Made by a program: the position numbers and the translations under genes. Positions 45,404-54,191 of a stretch of 55,134 nt of DNA are shown one piece after another. Source of the stretch: Ferruginibacter sp. (GTDB lineage Bacteria > Bacteroidota > Bacteroidia > Chitinophagales > Chitinophagaceae); the NCBI GenBank assembly GCA_025350645.1, contig JANXXM010000073.1:1-55134 (forward strand), read 5' to 3'. The notes under the pieces were generated by a model that saw nothing but the letters and a program-made list of their open reading frames with translations, ran no database searches and had not been told where the DNA came from. Each line of letters begins with the position of its first letter. The first letter of the stretch is position 1.

Positions 45404-48400
45404 TTAAAACCAGCTTCCTGTAAATTTATCATCCAGGTTTTTATACTTTCTTTTTCTTCTGCTCACTTCTATCCTGTGTGCTATTGCTGCATAAATCATT
45501 AGAGGTATAAAGAGTAATATTAATGGTGGTATGCCTAAAAAGCTTACCCATTTTCCACCAAACATTCTGCGCATTGGACGCCGTAATCTTTCAGCAATTA
45601 AATACATGGCCGGTACAATAATGAGCGTCATAAAAAATGCAAATGCCAATCCGAATATAATGGTCCAGCTCAATGGTTTCCAAAAAGCAACGTTATCGCC
45701 ACCAAAGAAAATATGCGGATTTAATTCTGAGAATAACGTTACAAAATTAATATTAAAACCCACTGCAATGGGTATGAATGCAAGTATAGCGGCAAGTGCA
45801 GTAAGCAATACAGGGATGATTCTTGTTTTACCTGCCTGTACCACTGCTTCTCTTGTTTTCATACCACGGCTGCGCAATTCTTCTGCAAACTCAATTACCA
45901 AAATACCGTTTTTAACCACAATACCTGCAAGCCCTACAATCCCTAAACCAGTCATTAAAACGGAAGCTTCCATACCAAAAATAGAGAAGCCAAGCAATAC
46001 ACCAATAACACTAAACACAATTTCGGTAAGTATAATAACAGACTTGCTTACTGAGTTAAATTGTAATACCAACGTAAGTAATATTAACCCGAGTGCAATA
46101 AATAATGCCTTACCTAGAAATGCGCCGGTTTCTGCCTGCTGCTCGCCTTCCCCGGTTTGTTTAATGGTAACACCCTCATCTTTTTTATTGAAAGATGCAA
46201 GATGCCCGGCAATAACCTGATTAACGGCGGTAGCATTGAAACCCTGTGTAGTAAGCACATTGGAGCGAAGCTGTATTAATCTTTTCTGGTTCTTACGTTT
46301 TACACTCCCAAATGTACTGGTAGGTTCTACTTTTACCAATGCACTTATGGGAACATTTTTATTTAAACCTGTAGCCATATCTCTAAAGGCAAGGCGCATG
46401 TTCAATAATTCCGATAAACTTTTTCTTTGCAGTTCATTGTTGCGCAATTGAATTTTATATTCATCTTTTCCTTCTTTTATTTTTGAAATTTCTTTACCAA
46501 ATAATGCGGTACGAATTTGCAAACCAACTTGTGCGGATGAAACACCTTCTATTAATGCTCGCTGCCTGTCAACGGTTAGTGTTATTTCGGGGTTGTTTAG
46601 ATCAACATCCATTTTTAATTCTTCTACACCGGGCACTTGAATACTGTCCAGATAATTTTTCAGGTTAACAGATGTTTTTACCAGGTTATCAAAATCTTCA
46701 CTCGCTATTTCAATATTGATTGGTGGATCAGTTGGCGGGCCGCCGCTTTCCTGGTCCACACTTATTTCTGCACCCGGTATACCTGCAATAGCGCCACGTA
46801 TTTGATCGAGGTATGGTCTTGAACTTGTACCATGCCTCTTTTCATATTCAACGAAGGATACCTGCACCCTGCCCAGCTCGCTGCGGGTACTTCTGTCGCC
46901 AGATGATGGATCGTTTGCGCCTATAGCTACATTACTGATAACACTTTCAACAATAGGATTTTTTTTGCCTTTGGCATTATCAATCTCTAATACTTTATTC
47001 ACTTTAGTTTCCAGCGTTTTTACAATGGAGTCAGTATATTCTACGCTGGTACCAACAGGCAATTTTAAGTAAACATAAATTTGGTTAGGGTCTCCTTTAG
47101 GAAAAAATGCAATACCAATTCTACCAGATGAAACGGATATACCGAAAATAAATACTGAAGCGATAAGCAATCCTACCGTACCCAATAATAAATGAACCGG
47201 TCTCCACCCTTTTAACGACCAGCGAATTAAATTTTCGTAATGGCTCATTATCCACGGCAGTACGTTATTTTGAAATTTATGAATGGCATCTTCAATTATA
47301 TATTTGTGCAGTACTGTTAATATCATAAAAAATATTAGCAAGTTTCCTAAGAATGGGGCACCTATAAAATCAAGTAAAATGCCCAGCGCAATCACAATCC
47401 ATAAATAAGGTTTTTTAAATATGGCTGATTTTTTTTCTGGTGCACCTTCGGGATGGTTCATAAAATCTACCGCAAAAATGGGGTTCATTATAAAAGCTAC
47501 CACCAGCGATGCTGCTAATGTAAAAATGAGCATGGTAGGCAGATACACCATAAAACGCCCAATTATACCCGGCCAAAAAAGCAAAGGAAAAAACGGTGCA
47601 AGTGTGGTAAGCGTACCTGCTAATACAGGTATGAAAATTTCTCCCGCTGCCATTTTGGTGGCGGTGGTTATAGGTATTTTGCCTTTGCCCCCTACAAATA
47701 TCCGGTGCGTATTTTCTATTACTACAATGGCATCATCCACAATAATACCCAGCCCAAACAGCAAGGCAAACAGCACCATAAAATTGAGCGTTACATGGGT
47801 GCCCACAATCAAATCTGCCCCAGGCAAAAATACAAATGCTACAAACATACTTAGCGGCACACTTAGCGCTACAAAGAATGCATTGGTAACACCCATAAAA
47901 AACATAAGTACAATAAGCACCAAAATAAAACCGATAACGATGGAGTTTACCAGCTCATTAAAAGATGCTTTTGTTTTTATACTTTGGTCTCCGGTTACAA
48001 CGGCATTTAAGTTTTCCGGAAAAATAACCCCCTTGCTTTCCTTTACCATTTTTTGCACGGCATCGCTTGTTTCAATAAGGTTTTCACCACTACGTTTTAC
48101 AATGTTTAAGGTAACTACGTTTTTACCATCGAGCCGTGCGAAACTTTCTACATTTTTAGTGGTATCTTTTATAGTGGCAATGTCTTTTAAATAAATTGGG
48201 TTGCCGCTAGTGTTTCTTACAATCACACCTTCAATATCGTACGCTGTATGAAACTGTCCTTTTAATTGCAGGTTTCTTTTCATATCTCCCACATCTAGCA
48301 AACCACCAGAAATATCTGCATTTTCTCTTGCTACAGCATTGCCAATATCATCGAATGTAATACCTGCAGCCTGCATTTTATAATTGTCAACATTTATTTG

Positions 48401-48994
48401 AAATTCTCTTTCCGGTGCACCCACAATATCTATCCTATTTATTTGTGGAATATCTTCCAGCTTATCCTTCATATCATCTGCAAACTTTTTAAGTTTTGCC
48501 ATGTCGTAATCGCCGCTAAGGTTTACGTACATAATGGGCTGGTCACTCAGGTTTACTTCTAATGCAGTAGGTTGCTGGGTAAGGTCATTGGGTAAATCTT
48601 GCTTTGCTTTATCTAAAGCATCTTTTACCTTTTGCAGTGCCACATCTACTTTTACATCGGTATTAAATTCTACCTGTATGGCAGAATAATCTTGCAGCGA
48701 TGTACTGGTAAACTTTGTAATTTTTGCGCCTGTAATTCCTTTTATTTGTTTTTCTATTGGGCGGGTTACGAGGTTTTCAATATCCTTCGGGGAATTGCCC
48801 ACATAAATTGTTTGCACATAAATAGTAGGAATAACAATATCTGGAAACTGTTCTTTTGGAAGTGTAAGAAACTGGTATAATCCTATCAGCGTAACAATAA
48901 GCATGATAAGGTAAATAGATGTTTTGTTACTTATACTCCAGGATGTTGGCTTAAATTCTTTAAACTTTTTTTGTATATTTTCAACTATACTCAT
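45404..48994 (-). CDS. RND efflux transporter inner-membrane permease
   Basis: A 1196-residue permease of the AcrB/HAE1 type, driven by protons. The N-terminal helix and porter domains are seen in IYLIMLIVTLIGLYQF, GNSPKDIENLVTRPIEKQ and QIEFNTD-like blocks; the essential membrane acidic residues lie in LFGLGIIVDDAIVVIENT. The C-terminal half repeats the pattern (GLVGLAGIVVKNGILVIEFAEE, where the usual Asp-Asp is not expected). It is longer than AcrB (about 1050): near residues 525-575 there are two extra hydrophobic segments in the linker between the halves, and the C-terminus has an additional segment. Substrate unknown. Last gene of the tetR-led operon. Confidence 0.93.
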   Translation of the reverse strand: MSIVENIQKKFKEFKPTSWSISNKTSIYLIMLIVTLIGLYQFLTLPKEQFPDIVIPTIYVQTIYVGNSPKDIENLVTRPIEKQIKGITGAKITKFTSTSLQDYSAIQVEFNTDVKVDVALQKVKDALDKAKQDLPNDLTQQPTALEVNLSDQPIMYVNLSGDYDMAKLKKFADDMKDKLEDIPQINRIDIVGAPEREFQINVDNYKMQAAGITFDDIGNAVARENADISGGLLDVGDMKRNLQLKGQFHTAYDIEGVIVRNTSGNPIYLKDIATIKDTTKNVESFARLDGKNVVTLNIVKRSGENLIETSDAVQKMVKESKGVIFPENLNAVVTGDQSIKTKASFNELVNSIVIGFILVLIVLMFFMGVTNAFFVALSVPLSMFVAFVFLPGADLIVGTHVTLNFMVLFALLFGLGIIVDDAIVVIENTHRIFVGGKGKIPITTATKMAAGEIFIPVLAGTLTTLAPFFPLLFWPGIIGRFMVYLPTMLIFTLAASLVVAFIMNPIFAVDFMNHPEGAPEKKSAIFKKPYLWIVIALGILLDFIGAPFLGNLLIFFMILTVLHKYIIEDAIHKFQNNVLPWIMSHYENLIRWSLKGWRPVHLLLGTVGLLIASVFIFGISVSSGRIGIAFFPKGDPNQIYVYLKLPVGTSVEYTDSIVKTLETKVNKVLEIDNAKGKKNPIVESVISNVAIGANDPSSGDRSTRSELGRVQVSFVEYEKRHGTSSRPYLDQIRGAIAGIPGAEISVDQESGGPPTDPPINIEIASEDFDNLVKTSVNLKNYLDSIQVPGVEELKMDVDLNNPEITLTVDRQRALIEGVSSAQVGLQIRTALFGKEISKIKEGKDEYKIQLRNNELQRKSLSELLNMRLAFRDMATGLNKNVPISALVKVEPTSTFGSVKRKNQKRLIQLRSNVLTTQGFNATAVNQVIAGHLASFNKKDEGVTIKQTGEGEQQAETGAFLGKALFIALGLILLTLVLQFNSVSKSVIILTEIVFSVIGVLLGFSIFGMEASVLMTGLGIVGLAGIVVKNGILVIEFAEELRSRGMKTREAVVQAGKTRIIPVLLTALAAILAFIPIAVGFNINFVTLFSELNPHIFFGGDNVAFWKPLSWTIIFGLAFAFFMTLIIVPAMYLIAERLRRPMRRMFGGKWVSFLGIPPLILLFIPLMIYAAIAHRIEVSRRKRKYKNLDDKFTGSWF

Positions 48995-49039
48995 ACAATT
49001 ATTTTTCTTGTGAAATATTTTTGCATTAACCCTTTTTAG

Positions 49040-50254
49040 TTATTTGCTATCTGCTGTTTTTAGTTGTTGCCCTTCATACAATCCTGTATAACCTTCTACT
49101 ATTAAATTTTCGCCAGCCTTTATGCCAGACTTTACTTCAATTAATGCATCGTTTATCATACCCACGGTTACCGTGCGTTTGCGGGCAAAAAGTTTTCCTT
49201 TTTCTGACGATGCTATCATTACATATTTTCCTTTTTCATCGTTTTGCAAAGTTTTTAAAGGAATGGCAATAGCATTTGCAGAGGCATAATCACGTATTTT
49301 TAGCAATGCCGTTTGGTTTGGATTTAAAGCGGGGTCTGATGGTAATTTTGCCTCTACCGTAAAGCCTCTGTTGTTAGGGTCGATAGATGCGCCAATAAAA
49401 CTTAGGGTGCTATTAAATGTTCTTTTTGTATCGGGCATGGTTATCACTACTGCGGTTCCTCTTCCAACTGTACCTAAATAATTTTCAGGAATATTACCTA
49501 TTACTTTTAAACTACTTCTATTTACAAATTTTATTTGTGGGCCTGTAGCACCTACGCCTGTAAACGTTTCTCCTACTCTTATGTTTACCACATCTGCCAC
49601 GCCATTTACGTCACTGTAAACGTTAGCAGTATTCATTTGTTCCTGCGCAAGTTTTACCTGCTCTGCTACTTGCGATAAATTATTTTCTAAAGCGGTTACA
49701 TTTGTTTTTGCTGTAAGCAATTGCACTTCGGTACCAATACCTTTTTCCCATAAATTTTTCTGGCGCTCGTACAAACTTTTTGCCAGAGCAAGCTGGGTTC
49801 TTATACCGGCATTTTGTTGCCTTGCTGCTTGCACTTGCTGGTTTTGAATAGCATTATCTAGCCTTAAAAGCAACTGCCCCTTTTTTACAAATTGTCCTTG
49901 CTTTACCAGCACTGCTTTTACCTGCCCGCCCATACCACGTGGCGAAATGTAAGAACTATTTTCTGCATCTATTCTCCCCTGAATTTCAATATAGTGGTCA
50001 AAGTTTTCAGCAGCAAGGGGCACAAAAGCAACTAGTTTTATTTTAGATGGATTGGCGCTTGTGGTATCAAGCTTAGATAATTCATCCTGCAGTTTTAAAA
50101 TCTCTGCATCCTTCTTATCTTTCTCAGTTTTCAGTTTTTGAAGCTGGGTGCGCTTGTCATTTAAATCACCATCTTTTTCTTTTTTACCATCTCCGCACGC
50201 TGCTACAGACAGTGCCAATGATGCAACAATAAATATTTGTGTTATCTTTTTCAT
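49040..50254 (-). CDS. RND efflux periplasmic adaptor lipoprotein
   Basis: A 404-residue membrane fusion protein. The signal peptide ends in a lipobox SVAAC (Cys20). Then a coiled segment (KKEKDGDLNDKRTQLQKLKTEKDKKDAEILKLQDEL, about 24-65, unusual before the barrel), a lipoyl-like half (GGQVKAVLVKQGQFVKKGQLLLRLDN), an alpha-hairpin (about 135-215), the second lipoyl half, a beta-barrel and a membrane-proximal domain ending at GYTGLYEGQQL. It joins the permease to the TolC-like channel. The gene is 45 bp upstream of the permease. Confidence 0.92.
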   Translation of the reverse strand: MKKITQIFIVASLALSVAACGDGKKEKDGDLNDKRTQLQKLKTEKDKKDAEILKLQDELSKLDTTSANPSKIKLVAFVPLAAENFDHYIEIQGRIDAENSSYISPRGMGGQVKAVLVKQGQFVKKGQLLLRLDNAIQNQQVQAARQQNAGIRTQLALAKSLYERQKNLWEKGIGTEVQLLTAKTNVTALENNLSQVAEQVKLAQEQMNTANVYSDVNGVADVVNIRVGETFTGVGATGPQIKFVNRSSLKVIGNIPENYLGTVGRGTAVVITMPDTKRTFNSTLSFIGASIDPNNRGFTVEAKLPSDPALNPNQTALLKIRDYASANAIAIPLKTLQNDEKGKYVMIASSEKGKLFARKRTVTVGMINDALIEVKSGIKAGENLIVEGYTGLYEGQQLKTADSK

Positions 50255-50279
50255 TCGTATTGTGTTGGTTCGTTTTTAA

Positions 50280-51605
50280 TTATAATTTTCCGATAGCTTT
50301 TAAGAAATCGATTTTTGCTATTATCGCATCATACAAAGCGCTGTAATAATTATTTTGTGCCACTTTTAATTCTGCTTGTGCAGTGTATATTTCCTGGTTA
50401 TTTCCCAGCCCCTGTTCGTACTTTAATTTTGTGCTGTTATACACTTTTTCTGCAAGGTCAGTATTTTGCTTTTGGTTATCTACAGTAATTAATGCAGCAG
50501 TTATTTTCAATTTAGCCTGCGTTACATCATTGTCTATAGATTCTTTTAACTGGTCAATATTATTATTTGTTTTTTGCAACTGCAGGCGGGCATTTTGTAC
50601 TCTGGCACTTTTTGCAAAGCCATCAAAAATGGGTATGGTAAGTTTTAATCCCACCAGAGATGTACTAAACCATGCACCACCACCAAAAAAATCAAATTTT
50701 TGTCTTTGAGCATTTTTATTATAGCTTCCAAATGCAGCAAGGGTAGGCAGATAGCTCAATTTATATCTGCGCACATTATATTCATTTAATTTTTTTGCAA
50801 AGGTTAATAACTGGTATTCTTTTCTATCCTCATATTTATAGTCTGCTACTAAAATATTTTCTTTTATAAGATCAATTGTTATTGAATCTATAAGTAACAA
50901 CGAATCTTTTTGCGGCATATTCATTAAAAACTTTAGCCCCGCATTGCCTGCATCCAGCTGGCTCTGTACTTTTATTTTTTCTGTTTTCAGGTTGCTTAAC
51001 TGCACGTTTACTTTATCAATATCCAGCCTTTCTGCAAAACCTTGTTTGTAAATTTCTTTGGTATCGTTCAATAGCTTTTCAAACCGTGTAATATTTGCAT
51101 CAATTGAAGTCATTTGCTGTTTACCCACCAGCAGTTGATAATAAATTTTCTGAACGTTTATGTTTATCATTTCTTCTGTAATATCTACCTGTTTCAAACT
51201 AAAATCCAAAGCAGTTTTACGTGCCTGAAGGCCTACAAAAACCTGCCCGTCAAATAGCAACTGAGAGGCATCAAAGCCACCGGTAACGCTGTATTTTGTA
51301 CCAAATTTTACAGGTGTAAATGTTCCTGGTTGCCCGCCGGTAATTTCTGCAGGTAGTAATGTTGTGGGTATCTGCAGAAAATCCTGCAACGTGCCCGATG
51401 CATTTAACTGAGGGTATGCAGATGCGGTAATCTCTCTGTTTACTTGTTGTTGAATTTTATAATCCAGCAGCGCATTTTTTACCTGCACGCTGTTTTTCTT
51501 TGCATAGTCCACAGCCTGCTGGGCAGTAAATTTATTTACAACCTGCGCCTGTACTGCATTTACAAAGCCCGCTGCCAAAAAAATAAATACCATTAATTTT
51601 TTCAT
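50280..51605 (-). CDS. TolC-family outer membrane efflux protein
   Basis: A 441-residue protein from the ATG at 51605, 4 bp after the tetR stop, where a signal peptide begins (MKKLMVFIFLAAGFVNAVQA); the frame extends to 51626 within tetR. Two homologous helical-barrel repeats are visible, each with long Gln/Lys/Asn-rich helices (AQQAVDYAKKNSVQVKNALL and the C-terminal AEKVYNSTKLKYEQGLGNNQEIYTAQ). It forms the outer membrane exit duct of the efflux pump encoded downstream. Confidence 0.92.
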   Translation of the reverse strand: MKKLMVFIFLAAGFVNAVQAQVVNKFTAQQAVDYAKKNSVQVKNALLDYKIQQQVNREITASAYPQLNASGTLQDFLQIPTTLLPAEITGGQPGTFTPVKFGTKYSVTGGFDASQLLFDGQVFVGLQARKTALDFSLKQVDITEEMININVQKIYYQLLVGKQQMTSIDANITRFEKLLNDTKEIYKQGFAERLDIDKVNVQLSNLKTEKIKVQSQLDAGNAGLKFLMNMPQKDSLLLIDSITIDLIKENILVADYKYEDRKEYQLLTFAKKLNEYNVRRYKLSYLPTLAAFGSYNKNAQRQKFDFFGGGAWFSTSLVGLKLTIPIFDGFAKSARVQNARLQLQKTNNNIDQLKESIDNDVTQAKLKITAALITVDNQKQNTDLAEKVYNSTKLKYEQGLGNNQEIYTAQAELKVAQNNYYSALYDAIIAKIDFLKAIGKL

Positions 51606-51609
51606 GCTC

Positions 51610-52257
51610 TTATTTTTCATCTTCAATTTTTATCATTTTAGATCTTCCTTGCTGGTATTTTACCGCAAGTTTATAGCCCCTAGGAGATACAAGGCCAAAA
51701 AGAAAAAACAGCATTAACTCTTCTTCAATATATGCAAGGTTCTGTTTTACTTTTGTATGAAACTCCGGGTTAAAGGGCAGCATCATACTTTCCACCCTAA
51801 ATCTTGCTATTACATCTATTTTCAATTCAGGTCTGTATAATTCTTCTTTTATACCACGCTGTATATTTTTACGTATTATACCGTACAGGTATTTATTTTT
51901 ATGTTCAGAAAATTTTTGAAATGCTGCAGGATAATATTTTTGCATATCAAATACGAGCGATGGATTCATTGATCTGAAAACTTCCATCATATAATCCATT
52001 GCCAGAAAAATTTCATGTACTGCATTTTCAGAAGTAAGGCTGTCCTGTTCGCAGCATTCCTGGTTGTGTCCTATCACTGTTTCTATAACATCTTCTACCA
52101 GCGCATCTTTATCTGCATAAAACTGATAAATGGTTTTTTTACTTATGCCCAGGCCATTTGCAATATCATCCATACTTACACTACGAAGGCCGTATTGCAT
52201 AAACAGGTCGTGCGCTTTCTGTTTTATTCTTTCTGCGATTGCTGTAATTTCTGTCAT
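51610..52257 (-). CDS. TetR-family transcriptional repressor of the efflux operon
   Basis: A 215-residue regulator. The TetR helix-turn-helix is at about 25-45 (VSMDDIANGLGISKKTIYQFYADKDAL). The C-terminal ligand-binding domain (60-200) is not similar to a characterised one. It is the first gene of the unit tetR-TolC-adaptor-permease, and an 11-bp perfect palindrome spans its promoter, so it likely represses its own operon until an exported compound binds. Confidence 0.92.
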   Translation of the reverse strand: MTEITAIAERIKQKAHDLFMQYGLRSVSMDDIANGLGISKKTIYQFYADKDALVEDVIETVIGHNQECCEQDSLTSENAVHEIFLAMDYMMEVFRSMNPSLVFDMQKYYPAAFQKFSEHKNKYLYGIIRKNIQRGIKEELYRPELKIDVIARFRVESMMLPFNPEFHTKVKQNLAYIEEELMLFFLFGLVSPRGYKLAVKYQQGRSKMIKIEDEK

Positions 52258-52267
52258 AATTAAAACG

Positions 52268-52298
52268 CAAAACTATGGAAACTTTTAACGTAACCAAA
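52268..52298 (-). promoter_or_regulatory. Promoter of the tetR-efflux operon
   Basis: Minus strand: -33 TTTG (52295-52298), 19-bp spacer, exact -7 element TAGTTTTG (52268-52275). The transcript would start about 4-7 bases before the tetR ATG at 52257, so the leader is very short or absent. Confidence 0.75.
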
Positions 52299-52306
52299 GT
52301 TTCCAT
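52275..52306. promoter_or_regulatory. Probable TetR operator
   Basis: ATGGAAACTTT (52275-52285) and AAAGTTTCCAT (52296-52306) are a perfect 11-bp inverted repeat with a 10-bp centre. It covers the -33 element and touches the -7 element of the tetR promoter, the position expected for a repressor site. Confidence 0.75.
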
Positions 52307-52462
52307 CAAATTATTTTACCATCGGTAACAATTTTTTAATGTAGTTGCCTGTATAAAGGAAATTTTAATCTTCAAGAAAAATACGCTGCTCTGCAAAAAA
52401 AGTTTTTAATAAATCGTTTTATACTTTTCATTTTGAAGATAACCTTCCTATTACAATCTGAT

Positions 52463-52470
52463 TACCTTTG
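52463..52470 (+). promoter_or_regulatory. -7 promoter element of the DUF502-like gene
   Basis: TACCTTTG, an exact TAnnTTTG match, 15 bp before the ATG at 52486. A TTTTG lies 27 bp upstream, too far for a typical -33. Confidence 0.45.
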
Positions 52471-52485
52471 TTTAATAACTATTTT

Positions 52486-53097
52486 ATGGAAAAGAAATTT
52501 GATTACCGCAAAATGCTGCAATATTTTTTGCAGGGACTGCTGATACTTGCACCGATTGCCATTACGATTTATGCCATTTTTTTTGTTGTATCTACCATCG
52601 ATAGTTGGATACCAATATTTAGCGTTACAGATGCAAATGGCGTTCAACATGTACGCAATTACGGGCTTGGGTTTATTTTAATTATTATAGCTATTATTAC
52701 ACTGGGCTATTTTAGTTCTTTTTTTATAACCGCCCGTATCGTAAGTTTTTTAGACAAGCTTATGCAAAAGACCCCAGGCATAAAGCACATTTACGGACCT
52801 ACCAGAGATTTTTTTGAAGCCTTTGCAGGAGATAAAAAAAAGTTTACTCAAAATGTGCTGGCAAATGTTGATGATAATGATGTGTGGCGAATGGGGTTTA
52901 TTACGCAAAACGATATGAGCGATTTTGGACTAATAAATTATATAGCAGTATATGTACCTATGGCTTATTCAGTTGCAGGCAATGTGTACATCATACCTAA
53001 AAGCAGAATAAAACCCATTACCAATATTACGAGCGCACAAACTATGAAATTTGCTGTGAGTGGCGGGGTCACAGATATTAGTGAGGATGCGGGATAA
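52486..53097 (+). CDS. DUF502-like membrane protein
   Basis: A 203-residue protein from the ATG at 52486 (a TTG at 52468 adds six residues). Two membrane segments (about 12-40 and 63-90) are separated by a short loop, then a soluble domain with PGIKHIYGPTRDFFEAF, GFITQNDMSDFG and the block VPMAYSVAGNVYIIPKSRIKPI, all typical of DUF502. The family's role is unknown. Length is normal. Confidence 0.85.
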   Translation: MEKKFDYRKMLQYFLQGLLILAPIAITIYAIFFVVSTIDSWIPIFSVTDANGVQHVRNYGLGFILIIIAIITLGYFSSFFITARIVSFLDKLMQKTPGIKHIYGPTRDFFEAFAGDKKKFTQNVLANVDDNDVWRMGFITQNDMSDFGLINYIAVYVPMAYSVAGNVYIIPKSRIKPITNITSAQTMKFAVSGGVTDISEDAG

Positions 53098-53128
53098 TAT
53101 ATTGTTTTAAAAAACCAAGAATTTTTTT

Positions 53129-54109
53129 ATGAAAAAAAATGGACGTGCGCTTTTTATATTTATTATCTTATTGTGTTTTTATTTGCCGAGTTACTGCTGG
53201 GGGTTTTATGCCCACCAAAAAATAAATTATTTTGCTGTGTTTTTACTGCCGCCAGAAATGATGGTGCTGTATAAATCAAATATCAATTTTCTTTCAGAAC
53301 ATGCAGTAGATCCGGATAAGCGGCGTTATGCTATAAAAGAAGAAGGGCCACGACATTTTATAGATATAGATCATTATGGGCAATACCCTTACGATTCATT
53401 GCCTAAAAAATGGAATGCTGCTGTTGAAAAATTTTCTATAGATTCTTTAAATACTTATGGGATTGTGCCCTGGCATATTGAAATAATGCTGGGGAGACTT
53501 ACCGCAGCTTTTAAAGAAAAAAATTTTAGTAAAATAATGAAAACAAGTGCAGAGCTTGGCCATTATATAGCAGACTCGCATGTGCCACTGCATACAAACA
53601 GTAATCATAACGGGCAGTATACAAACCAAAAAGGTATTCATGGTTTTTGGGAAAGCCGGGTGCCGGAGTTGCTGGCAGAAAAGCAATGGGATTTTATGAT
53701 TGGTAAAGCCACTTACATTAAAAATCCTGGTGCTTATGCCTGGGACAGGGTGCTGGAAAGTGCCAGAGCCAGTGATAGTGTTTTAAATTTTGAAAAAGAA
53801 CTTACAAAGCAATTTAGCGCAGATCAAAAATATTCTTTTGAGGAACGAAACGGGAAAGTTATCCGCCAGTATTCTTCTGCATTTACTATTGCTTATAATA
53901 ATAAACTGGATGGTATGATAGAGCGCCGCATGAGGCTATCTATTCAATCTGTAGCTTCTTTTTGGTATACAGCATGGGTAAATGCGGGCCAGCCAGATCT
54001 TAAAGAACTATCCAAACAAAAATTTAATGAGGCCGATGCAAAAGAATTTGAAAAATTAAACATAGAATGGAATACTGGCGCTGGAAAAATGATGGGTAAA
54101 GAAGAATAA
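53129..54109 (+). CDS. Secreted zinc-dependent phospholipase C/S1-P1 nuclease-like protein
   Basis: A 326-residue protein with a signal peptide (1-23) that would leave Trp24 as the mature N-terminus, as in phospholipase C and S1/P1 nucleases where the N-terminal Trp binds zinc. Other probable zinc ligands are His29 (FYAHQKIN), His and Asp in FIDIDHYG, then GHYIADSHVPLH and the HGFWES block. The mature protein is all-helical. Whether it cuts phospholipids or nucleic acid is unknown. It begins 31 bp after the DUF502-like gene. Confidence 0.82.
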   Translation: MKKNGRALFIFIILLCFYLPSYCWGFYAHQKINYFAVFLLPPEMMVLYKSNINFLSEHAVDPDKRRYAIKEEGPRHFIDIDHYGQYPYDSLPKKWNAAVEKFSIDSLNTYGIVPWHIEIMLGRLTAAFKEKNFSKIMKTSAELGHYIADSHVPLHTNSNHNGQYTNQKGIHGFWESRVPELLAEKQWDFMIGKATYIKNPGAYAWDRVLESARASDSVLNFEKELTKQFSADQKYSFEERNGKVIRQYSSAFTIAYNNKLDGMIERRMRLSIQSVASFWYTAWVNAGQPDLKELSKQKFNEADAKEFEKLNIEWNTGAGKMMGKEE

Positions 54110-54191
54110 GTTTTATTTCTGTATTTCTACTTTATGAATTTTACAGTTTTCTGCATCTTAATACTTACTATTTATTACACAAAACTTGTTC

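Noticed and set aside
47248..47256. TTATCCACG, 8 of 9 to a DnaA box
   Set aside because: A single site inside the permease gene, with no neighbours or AT-rich tract; it shows how often such matches arise by chance.
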